Shown: positions 8,101-13,588 of the stretch, piece by piece
Numbering within the stretch: position 1 is the stretch's first letter
Layout of the letters: each line of letters opens with the position of its first letter
Origin: Pseudomonadota bacterium
GTDB taxonomy: Bacteria > Pseudomonadota > Alphaproteobacteria > Rhizobiales > Rhizobiaceae
Assembly: GCA_023444445.1 (NCBI GenBank)
Contig: JAEXMK010000259.1
Span: 1-17,986, forward strand
Direction of reading: 5' to 3'
DNA: 17,986 bases
Translations under genes and position numbers: made by a program
Notes under the pieces: model-generated
Database searches by the model: none
Seen by the model: only the letters and a program-made list of their open reading frames with translations
What the model was told of the DNA's origin: nothing

Positions 8101-8609
8101 CCGCGCACGGCGAACTCACCCACTTCACGCACCGTCGCCACCCGGTCGAAACCGTTGCGCTCCAGCCGCGCGGCAATATCCTCCATGCGGATCTGGTTGC
8201 CGGGTCTGGCAGAGAAACCAAGGCTTTCGATGATGTCGCGCGGCGCCATCTTCTGCAGCATGGCGTTGACGGTGACCAGCACGATGGCCGGATGCGGTTT
8301 CTTCGCGTGGCTGATGAGACCGGCAAGCGCCGCCAGGCGACGCGCCGACGTGTCGGCGCTTGGTGACACGCGGTCATAGGGAAGGCAGTCCCAGGCCGGC
8401 AGCGTCATGACCGGAATATCGGGCGCAACAAAGCCGAGGATTTGCTCGAGATCGGCAATGCGCTGGCCATCCGACATGACATAGGCAACCGAGCTGCCTG
8501 CGCGCGCCATCTCGGCAAGCAGCAGCGCTTCCATGCCTGCGGGCACGTTTCCGATGGTCAGCGGCGTATCGGCCGACGACACCAGCTTTGCATCGAATCC
8601 GGCTATCAT
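5112..8609 (-). CDS. mfd: Transcription-repair coupling factor Mfd
   Basis: Mfd is an ATP-driven translocase that removes RNA polymerase stalled at DNA damage and recruits UvrA. It has 1165 residues, the full family length. The N-terminal UvrB-homology part includes the LPAWDCLPYDRVSPS region (about 70-84) and VGEFAVRGGILDVF (about 163-176). The CarD-like RNA polymerase interaction domain is at about 497-560 (GSLVVHAEHGIGRFVGL). The motor has Walker A GDVGFGKTE at about 648-656, the DEEQ box at about 749-752 (LLIIDEEQHFG), and SATPIPRTLQ at about 775-784. The later VESGLDVPTANTLIV, QLRGRVGRS and the TRG-type motif ASHDLDIRGAGNLLG complete it, followed by the C-terminal TRCF domain. All key residues look intact. 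It starts 4 bases after the sdhE stop codon, so the two are co-transcribed and probably translationally linked. A large palindromic repeat follows the stop codon. Confidence 0.98.
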   Translation of the reverse strand: MIAGFDAKLVSSADTPLTIGNVPAGMEALLLAEMARAGSSVAYVMSDGQRIADLEQILGFVAPDIPVMTLPAWDCLPYDRVSPSADTSARRLAALAGLISHAKKPHPAIVLVTVNAMLQKMAPRDIIESLGFSARPGNQIRMEDIAARLERNGFDRVATVREVGEFAVRGGILDVFVPGTEEPVRLDFFGDTLESIRTFDPASQRTIGQARSLDLNPMSEVTLTPDTISRFRKNYLSLFGAATRDDALYQAVSEGRRYAGMEHWLPLFYEKLETAFDYLEGFRIVTDHTAREAAKERSKLVLDYYEARRSSGETKGSTQGAPYKPVSPGQLYLNGKDFDTALSTVNAVRLTPFNEQDSEGRPVATLDAHVGPRWARPPTEGESEERVNVFDLAVKHIAERRAKGWKVLITGWSEGSLDRLLQVLNEHGLEKIKPVTSLKEVEKLGKGEAASAVLSLEAGFETGNLAVIGEQDILGDRMVRRSKRRKRGADFISEVAGLDEGSLVVHAEHGIGRFVGLQTIEAAGAPRACLELHYADDAKLFLPVENIDLLSRYGSDAAEATLDKLGGGAWQMRKAKLKKRLLDMADELIRIAAARLVRHAPELIAPDGLYDEFAARFPYDETEDQLNAIEAVREDLAAGRPMDRLICGDVGFGKTEVALRAAFLAAMNGVQVAVVVPTTLLARQHFRTFSERFRGLPIRVQQASRLVGSKALALTKKEVADGKTDIVVGTHALLGAGISFANLGLLIIDEEQHFGVKHKERLKELKSDVHVLTLSATPIPRTLQLAMTGVRELSLITTPPVDRMAVRTFISPFDPLVIRETLMREHYRGGQSFYVCPRLADLADIHAFLQSDVPELKVAVAHGQMAAGELEDIMNAFYDGKYDVLLSTTIVESGLDVPTANTLIVHRADMFGLAQLYQLRGRVGRSKVRAFALFTLPVNKVLTTMAERRLKVLQSLDTLGAGFQLASHDLDIRGAGNLLGEEQSGHIKEVGFELYQQMLEEAVAEVKGDEQVQDSGWSPQISVGTSVMIPEDYVPDLHLRMGLYRRLGELADISEIDGFGAEMIDRFGPLPKEVQHLLKIVYIKSLCRIANVEKLDAGPKGVVVQFRNKEFPNPGALVGYIGKQGSMAKIRPDHSLFLNRDLPTPEKRLTGAAMIMTQLAELARS

Positions 8610-8613
8610 GGTT

Positions 8614-8925
8614 TCAGGCTTTCACGTTGTCTGCGGTGACGAGATCGAAATCGGGACGGTAGGAGGCGATCTTTTCAAACAGCGGGGTCTGGAATTTTTC
8701 CGGGATGGCAAGCGCGCCCGTCACCATCTTGACGAGGTCATTGTCCTCTTCCGCCATGATAATCTCAAGCTCATCGAGCTGGTCATCGGAAAGCAGCGCA
8801 ATATTGTCTTCCGCGAATTGCCCGAGAACGAGGTCCATCTCGCGAATCCCGCGGTGCCAGCAGCGGTAGAGTATCCGCCGGCGTCTCGGATCGAGGTCGG
8901 CACTCGTCCGCACCAGTCCAGTCAT
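8614..8925 (-). CDS. sdhE: Succinate dehydrogenase flavinylation/assembly factor SdhE (CptB family)
   Basis: SdhE promotes covalent attachment of FAD to the SdhA subunit of succinate dehydrogenase (family knowledge). The predicted protein has 103 residues, all-helical in character, with the family motif RGxxEMD at residues 25-31 (RGIREMD) preceded by RRRRILYRCWH. The second half, LDELEIIMAEEDNDLVKMVTG, matches the family's conserved helix. I chose ATG 8925 because AAGGA sits 7 bases upstream and it gives the normal family length; the frame stays open much further upstream only because a repeat element lies there. It directly precedes mfd with a 4-base gap. The mature protein should be cytoplasmic. 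The pairing with mfd looks like shared transcription and not a shared pathway. Confidence 0.93.
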   Translation of the reverse strand: MTGLVRTSADLDPRRRRILYRCWHRGIREMDLVLGQFAEDNIALLSDDQLDELEIIMAEEDNDLVKMVTGALAIPEKFQTPLFEKIASYRPDFDLVTADNVKA

Positions 8926-8985
8926 CGCATTTTCCTTCCCGTATCGGTTTGCAGCACATGATTTCACCTGACACGCCATCCACCC

Positions 8986-9102
8986 CCTCATTCCTGTGCT
9001 CGTCACAGGAATCCAGCCGACGCGCGTCGGCGCGGCGGAGCGACTCCTTTCAGCCCAAGGACTTGGGCTGACTGGATCCCTGTGACAAGCACAGGGATGA
9101 GG
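8986..9102. repeat. Nested palindromic intergenic element (three hairpins, three-way-junction layout)
   Basis: The outer arms are 8986-9016 and 9072-9102, 31 bases each. They match as an inverted repeat at 28 of 31 positions (CCTCATTCCTGTGCTCGTC against CCTCATCCCTGTGCTTGTC after reverse complement), and the three differences are C/T or A/G transitions. Inside are two perfect palindromes: CCGACGCGCGTCGG at 9017-9030 and TCAGCCCAAG-GA-CTTGGGCTGA at 9050-9071. A folded strand would therefore show one long stem carrying two side hairpins. It is unlike the element at 4890-5082. The CCCTGTG...TCACAGGGATCCAG motif is familiar from rhizobial genomes, but I cannot name the family with certainty. Confidence 0.85.
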
Positions 9103-9172
9103 AGAGGTGAGCGTCACGGAAAACAGCAGGCTTCGAACTTGCAGCCTGCTGCTCAATCTTTGTGCCGTCCAT
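9050..9172 (-). CDS. Doubtful 40-residue ORF with an ideal ribosome binding site, running into the repeat element
   Basis: ATG at 9172 is preceded by AGGAGG with a 5-base spacer, the strongest Shine-Dalgarno sequence in the window. The first 23 or so residues begin MDGTKIEQQAASSKPAVFRD and come from unique sequence. The remaining 17 or so, Ser-rich and ending SQPKSLG, are encoded by the right half of the palindromic element, with the stop codon at 9050-9052 in an inner palindrome. This looks like a small or former gene whose 3' end was replaced by the repeat, a leader peptide ahead of sdhE, or a chance match. I recognise no family. Confidence 0.25.
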   Translation of the reverse strand: MDGTKIEQQAASSKPAVFRDAHLSSSLCLSQGSSQPKSLG

Positions 9173-9319
9173 TACGACCTCCTATAGAACAGGAGGCGAA
9201 CGCTTGGGAACCGGTTTTTATCGAAATAATGCTGCAGCCGTGAAATCTGCCGGTGATAACCCGCCTTTGTTATAAGCGAAGTCTTGCATAAGCCGCCACC
9301 TTCCCCGATTTTGCTGGCC

Positions 9320-11425
9320 ATGCGCCCGGCCATTCTCGATCCGCTGTTTGCCTCCGTCTCCACACTTGCCGGCGTGGGGCCGAAGCTCGCCGATCTCCTG
9401 GCCAAGCTCTTGAGCCGGGAAAGTGCCGACGATACCCGCGTCATCGATCTCCTCTTCCACGCGCCCTCCAATGTCATCGACCGCCGCAATCGTCCCGGCA
9501 TCGCGCTTGCAGCACCCGGCGCCATTGTCACCATTCAGGGACGTGTCGACCGCCATCAGCCGCCACCGCCGGGAAACCGTAACGCGCCCTATCGCGTCTT
9601 CCTGCACGATGAGACCGGCGAACTGGCGCTGACCTTCTTCCGTGCCAAGGGCGACTGGCTGTCCAAGGCGCTGCCTGTCGATGAAGAGGTTCTGGTCAGC
9701 GGCAAGGTGGACTGGTTCAACGGCCGCGCCTCCATGGTGCATCCGGATTTCATGGTGAAGCTTTCCGAGGCGGAAAATCTGCCGCTTGTGGAAGCGGTTT
9801 ATCCCATGACCGCCGGCCTTTCCGCCAAGGTGTTGCGCAAGGCGATCGAAGGCGGGCTCTCGAAGCTGCCGGTCTTCCCGGAATGGATAGACGAGACGCT
9901 CAAGACTCGGCAGGGCTTCGGTGACGTGGCGTCCAGCTTCCGCGAATTGCACGATCCGCGCGACAGCGCCGATGTCGATCCTCAGGCCCCGGCACGCCGA
10001 CGGCTTGCCTATGACGAATTCCTGGCGGGGCAGCTCTCACTGGCGCTGGTGCGCCAGCGGCTGCGCAAGGTGGCGGGCCAGCCGATCCGCGCCAAGGGCG
10101 ATATCGCCGCCAAAATCCTCGCGCAATTACCCTTTTCCTTGACGGCAAGCCAGAGTGCGGCGGTGAAGGATATCCTGACCGACATGGCCGGCGAAGACCG
10201 CATGTTGCGGCTGTTGCAGGGCGATGTGGGGGCCGGCAAGACGCTGGTGGCGCTGATGGCCATGGCAACGGCGGTAGAGGCTGGCGGACAGGCGGTGCTG
10301 ATGGCGCCCACCGAAATCCTCGCCCGCCAGCATTATGCCACCATCTCCAAACTCGCCCAGGCCGTGGGCCTCACGGTGGAAGTGCTGACCGGTCGGACCA
10401 AGGGCAAGGAGCGCCGCGAGATCGAGGAGCGCGTCGCTTCCGGCGAAGCGCAGATCGTCATCGGCACCCACGCGCTGTTTCAGGACAGCGTGAGCTACAG
10501 GAACCTCGTGCTGGCCGTGGTGGACGAACAGCATCGCTTCGGCGTGCATCAGCGCCTGCGCCTCACCGCCAAGGGCATCACGCCGCATATGCTGGTCATG
10601 ACCGCCACGCCCATTCCACGTACGCTGGTTCTTGCTGCTTTCGGGGACATGGATGTCTCCAAGCTCACCGAAAAGCCGGCTGGCCGCAAACCAATCCAGA
10701 CCGTCACGATCCCCACCGAACGCATCGGCGATATTGTCGAGCGGCTGCGTGCAGCACTGAAGGACGGCAAGAAGGCCTACTGGATCTGCCCGCTGGTGGA
10801 GGAGACAGAGGAGTCCGACCTGATGTCGGCAGAAGAGCGGCACGCGGTTCTGTCGCAAATGCTTGGCGCCAATATCGGTCTCATCCACGGACGTATGAGT
10901 GGCCCGGAAAAAGACGCCGCCATGTTGGCCTTCAAGAGCGGCGAAACCCGGCTTCTGGTGGCAACGACAGTGGTGGAAGTGGGCGTCGACGTGCCTGACG
11001 CGACGATCATGGTCATCGAACATGCCGAACGTTTCGGCCTTGCCCAGCTTCACCAGCTGCGCGGCCGCGTTGGCCGTGGCGACGAAGCCTCCACCTGTAT
11101 CCTGCTCTATAAGGGCCCGCTCAGCGAAAACGGCCGTGCCCGGCTCTCCATCCTGCGCGACAGCGAGGACGGCTTCCTGATCGCCGAGGAAGATTTGAAG
11201 CTGCGCGGCGAAGGCGAGCTGCTCGGCACCCGCCAGTCCGGCACGCCGGGCTTCCGCATCGCCAGCCTCGAGGCCCATGCCGATCTTCTCGAAATCGCCC
11301 GCAAGGACGCAGCCTATGTTATCGAGCGCGACCCGGAACTGACCGGCCCGCGCGGCGAGAGCCTGCGGACCCTGCTCTATCTGCACCGCCGCGACGAAGC
11401 GATTCGTTTCCTGCACGCTGGCTGA
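9320..11425 (+). CDS. recG: ATP-dependent DNA helicase RecG
   Basis: RecG reverses stalled replication forks and migrates branched DNA such as Holliday junctions. The protein has 701 residues, the normal length. The N-terminal wedge domain starts with LAGVGPKLADLLAKL and continues into an OB fold (about 60-150: ITIQGRVD-like strand, DETGELALTFF). The motor carries Walker A GDVGAGKT at 301-308, Walker B/DEQH at 402-405 (VDEQHRFGVHQR), and TATPIPRTL at 429-437. The later VEVGVDVPDATIMVIEHAER and QLRGRVGRG motifs and the terminal LKLRGEGELLGTRQSG (TRG region) are intact. I use ATG 9320, which matches the usual N-terminus (MRP-ILDPLF); the frame is open from a TTG at 9284. The Shine-Dalgarno sequence is weak. 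It is read divergently from sdhE-mfd. Confidence 0.98.
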   Translation: MRPAILDPLFASVSTLAGVGPKLADLLAKLLSRESADDTRVIDLLFHAPSNVIDRRNRPGIALAAPGAIVTIQGRVDRHQPPPPGNRNAPYRVFLHDETGELALTFFRAKGDWLSKALPVDEEVLVSGKVDWFNGRASMVHPDFMVKLSEAENLPLVEAVYPMTAGLSAKVLRKAIEGGLSKLPVFPEWIDETLKTRQGFGDVASSFRELHDPRDSADVDPQAPARRRLAYDEFLAGQLSLALVRQRLRKVAGQPIRAKGDIAAKILAQLPFSLTASQSAAVKDILTDMAGEDRMLRLLQGDVGAGKTLVALMAMATAVEAGGQAVLMAPTEILARQHYATISKLAQAVGLTVEVLTGRTKGKERREIEERVASGEAQIVIGTHALFQDSVSYRNLVLAVVDEQHRFGVHQRLRLTAKGITPHMLVMTATPIPRTLVLAAFGDMDVSKLTEKPAGRKPIQTVTIPTERIGDIVERLRAALKDGKKAYWICPLVEETEESDLMSAEERHAVLSQMLGANIGLIHGRMSGPEKDAAMLAFKSGETRLLVATTVVEVGVDVPDATIMVIEHAERFGLAQLHQLRGRVGRGDEASTCILLYKGPLSENGRARLSILRDSEDGFLIAEEDLKLRGEGELLGTRQSGTPGFRIASLEAHADLLEIARKDAAYVIERDPELTGPRGESLRTLLYLHRRDEAIRFLHAG

Positions 11426-11437
11426 AAGTGAACGCCC

Positions 11438-11710
11438 ATGAACATGATCGATCCGCGCCGCCCGCCACCCGCCTTCCGCAAGGGATACGCGCTGTGCTCA
11501 CCGCAGAACATCCTGCAGCCTGAGACATTTGCGAAGAGCGCGAAAAAGGCGATTGGCAAGGCGTTCAAAAAGCCCGGTCGCAAAAAGGCTTGGGCGGAGG
11601 CATTGGAACAGGGCTGGAGCGTGCGCCTTGTCTATATGCGGCTTTTCGTCCCCGTGTTCCACGCCACGACCACCGGAACAGAGGTCGATGATCTGGACGA
11701 CGAGGATTGA
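11438..11710 (+). CDS. Hypothetical 90-residue protein with basic centre and acidic tail
   Basis: I do not recognise a family. The gene starts 12 bases after the recG stop codon in the same direction, so it is probably co-transcribed. The protein begins with a Pro/Arg-rich stretch (DPRRPPPAFRKGYAL). It has a lysine-rich helix-like centre (AKSAKKAIGKAFKKPGRKKAWAEALEQGW, given here as parts: AKSAKKAIGKAF at about 32-43 and GRKKAWAEALEQGW at about 47-60). It then has a hydrophobic segment (VRLVYMRLFVPVFHA) and ends in an acidic tail (EVDDLDDED). No signal peptide or clear membrane helix is seen. ATG 11438 is the first start and a second ATG follows two codons later (11444); the ribosome binding site is weak. 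Consistent codon usage with recG and the compact spacing favour a real gene. Confidence 0.65.
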   Translation: MNMIDPRRPPPAFRKGYALCSPQNILQPETFAKSAKKAIGKAFKKPGRKKAWAEALEQGWSVRLVYMRLFVPVFHATTTGTEVDDLDDED

Positions 11711-11714
11711 TGTG

Positions 11715-11738
11715 GTCCATTGAATGGACTAATATAAT
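11715..11738 (+). promoter_or_regulatory. Candidate autoregulatory operator and -10 box of the toxin-antitoxin pair
   Basis: GTCCATT-G-AATGGAC at 11715-11729 is a perfect 7-1-7 palindrome. Three bases later TATAAT (11733-11738) is an exact consensus -10. No good -35 exists at 16-18 bases; TTGATG at 11707-11712 is 20 bases away. Transcription would start near 11745, giving a leader of about 20 bases before the antitoxin GTG. A palindrome abutting the -10 is the usual layout for antitoxin autorepression; binding is inferred. Confidence 0.6.
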
Positions 11739-11764
11739 GCTAACTTCAACGCCCGAGGTTAGCC

Positions 11765-12022
11765 GTGCAGATATCCGTGACTGATGCAAAAAGTCAGCTT
11801 ACCGAACTGGTACGCCGCGCCGAAGCCGGTGATGAGGTCATTCTCACCCGTCATGGCCACGCAGCCGTGCGGCTGGTTCCAGTCACCGTCGTGGCGGATA
11901 AAACATCCCGTAGGGCCGCGCTCGTAAAAGTGCGCGCGACTGTCGCCAACAGAGCCGATAACGGCCCGGATGCCGCGCATAGTCAGGATTTTCTCTATGA
12001 CGAGCACGGCCTTCCGAAATGA
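11765..12022 (+). CDS. Type II toxin-antitoxin system antitoxin, Phd/YefM family
   Basis: The antitoxin has 85 residues. Its N-terminus (QISVTDAKSQLTELVRRAEAGDEVILTRHGHAAVRLVPV) shows the Phd/YefM pattern: a short strand, DAKSQLTELV helix, AGDEVILTRHG turn and strand. This half should dimerise and bind the operator just upstream. The C-terminal half (about 45-85) is charged and less ordered in look, ending DFLYDEHGLPK, as expected for the segment that wraps the toxin. The start codon is GTG at 11765 with GAGG 6 bases upstream. Its stop codon overlaps the toxin start in an ATGA, which indicates translational coupling. Several minus-strand frames overlap it but are shadows. Confidence 0.9.
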   Translation: MQISVTDAKSQLTELVRRAEAGDEVILTRHGHAAVRLVPVTVVADKTSRRAALVKVRATVANRADNGPDAAHSQDFLYDEHGLPK

Positions 12023-12402
12023 TGGTTATCGATACGTCGGCTCTGATGGCAATCCTGCTCGATGAACCCAAAGCGGATGCCTGCGCCTCAGCGCTCGAAA
12101 CAGATGAGCCTCTGCTCATTTCAGCGGGGACGCTTGCGGAGGCTTTGATCGTGGCGCAGCGGCGCGACCGCAGCCGGGAACTAGAGATGCTGATCGAAGG
12201 TCTGGGCGCCGAAATCAAACCCGTCACCCCCAAATCGGCGCATGGCGTTTCCGAAGCTTATCGCATGTGGGGCAAGGGCATCCATCCTGCCGGACTGAAT
12301 TTCGGCGACTGCTTTGCCTACGAGCTGGCGAAAACCGAGGCGTGCCGTTTGCTTTATGTCGGCAACGACTTTTCGCAGACGGACATCCCGGGCGTTCTTT
12401 AA
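12019..12402 (+). CDS. vapC: PIN-domain toxin (VapC family ribonuclease)
   Basis: VapC-type toxins are Mg-dependent ribonucleases that cut tRNA or rRNA when the antitoxin is lost (family knowledge). The 127-residue protein has the PIN core: MVIDTSAL with D5, the second acidic residue E41 in TLAEALIVAQRR, D97 in NFGDCFAYELAK, and D117 in GNDFSQTD. All four acidic positions expected at the active site are present, so it should be active. ATG 12019 overlaps the antitoxin stop as ATGA; a second ATG follows at 12022 and could be the true start. It is convergent with the DUF502 gene, with a single base between the two stop codons, so no separate terminator fits. Confidence 0.92.
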   Translation: MMVIDTSALMAILLDEPKADACASALETDEPLLISAGTLAEALIVAQRRDRSRELEMLIEGLGAEIKPVTPKSAHGVSEAYRMWGKGIHPAGLNFGDCFAYELAKTEACRLLYVGNDFSQTDIPGVL

Positions 12403-12403
12403 C

Positions 12404-13072
12404 TTAGACCGGCGCGATCATCTTCGGCGGCTTGAAATCCGGGGCCACCAGACCGCCGGATATCAGCAGTTTCGCCGCATCTTCCGGTGTCATGTCCAGC
12501 ATCACGATCTTGTCTTTCGGCACGAACAGCAGGAAGCCTGCCGTCGGCACCGGTGTGGGCGGCAGGAACACGGCGACCATCTGCTGACCCATTTCGTTGA
12601 AACGGTGGGCAAGCTCACCCTTGACTTCGGAGGATACGAACACCATCGCCCAGGTACCTGACGATGGAAATTCGATAAGCCCGACCTTTTTGAAGGAGTT
12701 CGAGTGTTCCTTCAGGACGGATTCGAACAGCTGCTTGATGCTTTTGTAGATCGGCCGCACCAGCGGCATGCGGTTGAGCACGGATTCACCGACGCCGACG
12801 ATCCATTTGCCGATCAGGTTGTTGCCGAGAAAGCCGATAAGCGTGATGCCGATGACGGCGATCAGCAGTCCGAAGCCGGGGATCGCAACATCGAAATATT
12901 GCTCGGGATCGTAACGGGCGGGGATATAGGGTTTCACCCAGCTATCCGCCCATTGCAGGAAGCTCCACACCAGCCACATGGTGATGGTGACGGGCGCGAG
13001 GATCAGAACGCCCGTAAGGAAACTGTTGCGCAGGCGGGCTGCGAAGGAAATTTTGGGAGGAATCTCGGTCAT
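12404..13072 (-). CDS. DUF502 family inner-membrane protein
   Basis: The protein has 222 residues and matches the DUF502 family, whose function is not established. Two membrane helices are seen: about 14-40 (LRNSFLTGVLILAPVTITMW) and about 65-90 (IPGFGLLIAVIGITLIGFLG). The family motif GxxLLxPVTIT and the segment NRMPLVRPIYKSIKQL follow. The soluble part includes VGLIEFPSSGTWAMVFVS and the conserved PTPVPTAGFLLFVPKDKIVMLDMTPEDA. The C-terminus is short and Pro/Lys-rich. It is the last gene of the glmU-glmS-GNAT-DUF502 series, 12 bases after the GNAT stop codon. The ribosome binding site is weak (GAACGG about 3 bases before ATG), which suggests dependence on upstream translation. Confidence 0.88.
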   Translation of the reverse strand: MTEIPPKISFAARLRNSFLTGVLILAPVTITMWLVWSFLQWADSWVKPYIPARYDPEQYFDVAIPGFGLLIAVIGITLIGFLGNNLIGKWIVGVGESVLNRMPLVRPIYKSIKQLFESVLKEHSNSFKKVGLIEFPSSGTWAMVFVSSEVKGELAHRFNEMGQQMVAVFLPPTPVPTAGFLLFVPKDKIVMLDMTPEDAAKLLISGGLVAPDFKPPKMIAPV

Positions 13073-13084
13073 TTACCGTTCGCG

Positions 13085-13588
13085 TTAAGCGTTGTCGCCA
13101 TCGAAAGCCGGATGAAAACCGACAATGCCGGATGGAGTTCCGCCATGCAAGCGCAAGGCCAACAAATATTTGTCAGGAATGCCTTTGCTGGTAAGGCCGT
13201 CGAAACGCTCGAATCCGAACCGGCCGTAATAGTGCGGGCTACCCGCCAGAACGCAGCCGGCCGCTTCAAGGCGATCCAGCGTCGCAATCCCCTCCCTAAC
13301 AAGACGCGATCCGATGCCCTGACGCTGCCTGTCCGGGGAGACCGAAATCGGGCCAAGCGCAAACCAGCGCCCTTCTATCTCGGATAGAGTCGCCGGCGAA
13401 AAGGCGACATGGCCGATGATCTGCCCGCCATCTTCCGCCACCAGCGAAACGACCAGCGCACCCGCTTTGCGCAACCGGTCAACGATAAGATGTTCCGTCT
13501 GGTCGCTAAACGACATGTCCCGGAACGCCGCTTCCGTCAGCCTTCCGATAGCCTCTTCATCCCCCTGCCGCTCCGGCCGGATGATCAT
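13085..13588 (-). CDS. GNAT family N-acetyltransferase (YhbS-like)
   Basis: The predicted enzyme has 167 residues and a full GNAT fold. Motif A is ALGPISVSPDRQRQGIGSRL, with the acetyl-CoA pyrophosphate loop RQGIGS at about 89-94. Earlier comes IGHVAFSPA (strand 4 region), and later the YhbS-type signature GSPHYYGRFGF. It begins inside the glmS stop codon (ATGA overlap at 13585-13588), so it is translationally coupled to glmS. The acceptor substrate is unknown. Proximity to glmS and glmU makes an amino sugar or envelope precursor conceivable, but YhbS-like proteins have broad acceptor use and this is only contextual. Confidence 0.9.
   Translation of the reverse strand: MIIRPERQGDEEAIGRLTEAAFRDMSFSDQTEHLIVDRLRKAGALVVSLVAEDGGQIIGHVAFSPATLSEIEGRWFALGPISVSPDRQRQGIGSRLVREGIATLDRLEAAGCVLAGSPHYYGRFGFERFDGLTSKGIPDKYLLALRLHGGTPSGIVGFHPAFDGDNA

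Larger units (their letters stand above)
8926..9319. other. Divergent intergenic region between sdhE and recG
   Basis: About 394 bases separate sdhE (minus) from recG (plus). It holds the nested palindromic element at 8986-9102 and a 9-base-pair hairpin (CAGCAGGCT at 9124-9132 with AGCCTGCTG at 9143-9151). It also holds a small inverted repeat, CCTCCT at 9179-9184 and AGGAGG seven bases later, which gives an ideal Shine-Dalgarno sequence on each strand. A doubtful 40-codon ORF uses the minus-strand one. Promoters for both operons must lie here, but I cannot place either -35/-10 pair with confidence. Confidence 0.65.

Noticed and set aside
8926..9156. Upstream extension of sdhE to 9156
   Set aside because: The added residues come from the palindromic repeat; ATG 8925 has a good ribosome binding site and gives normal family length.
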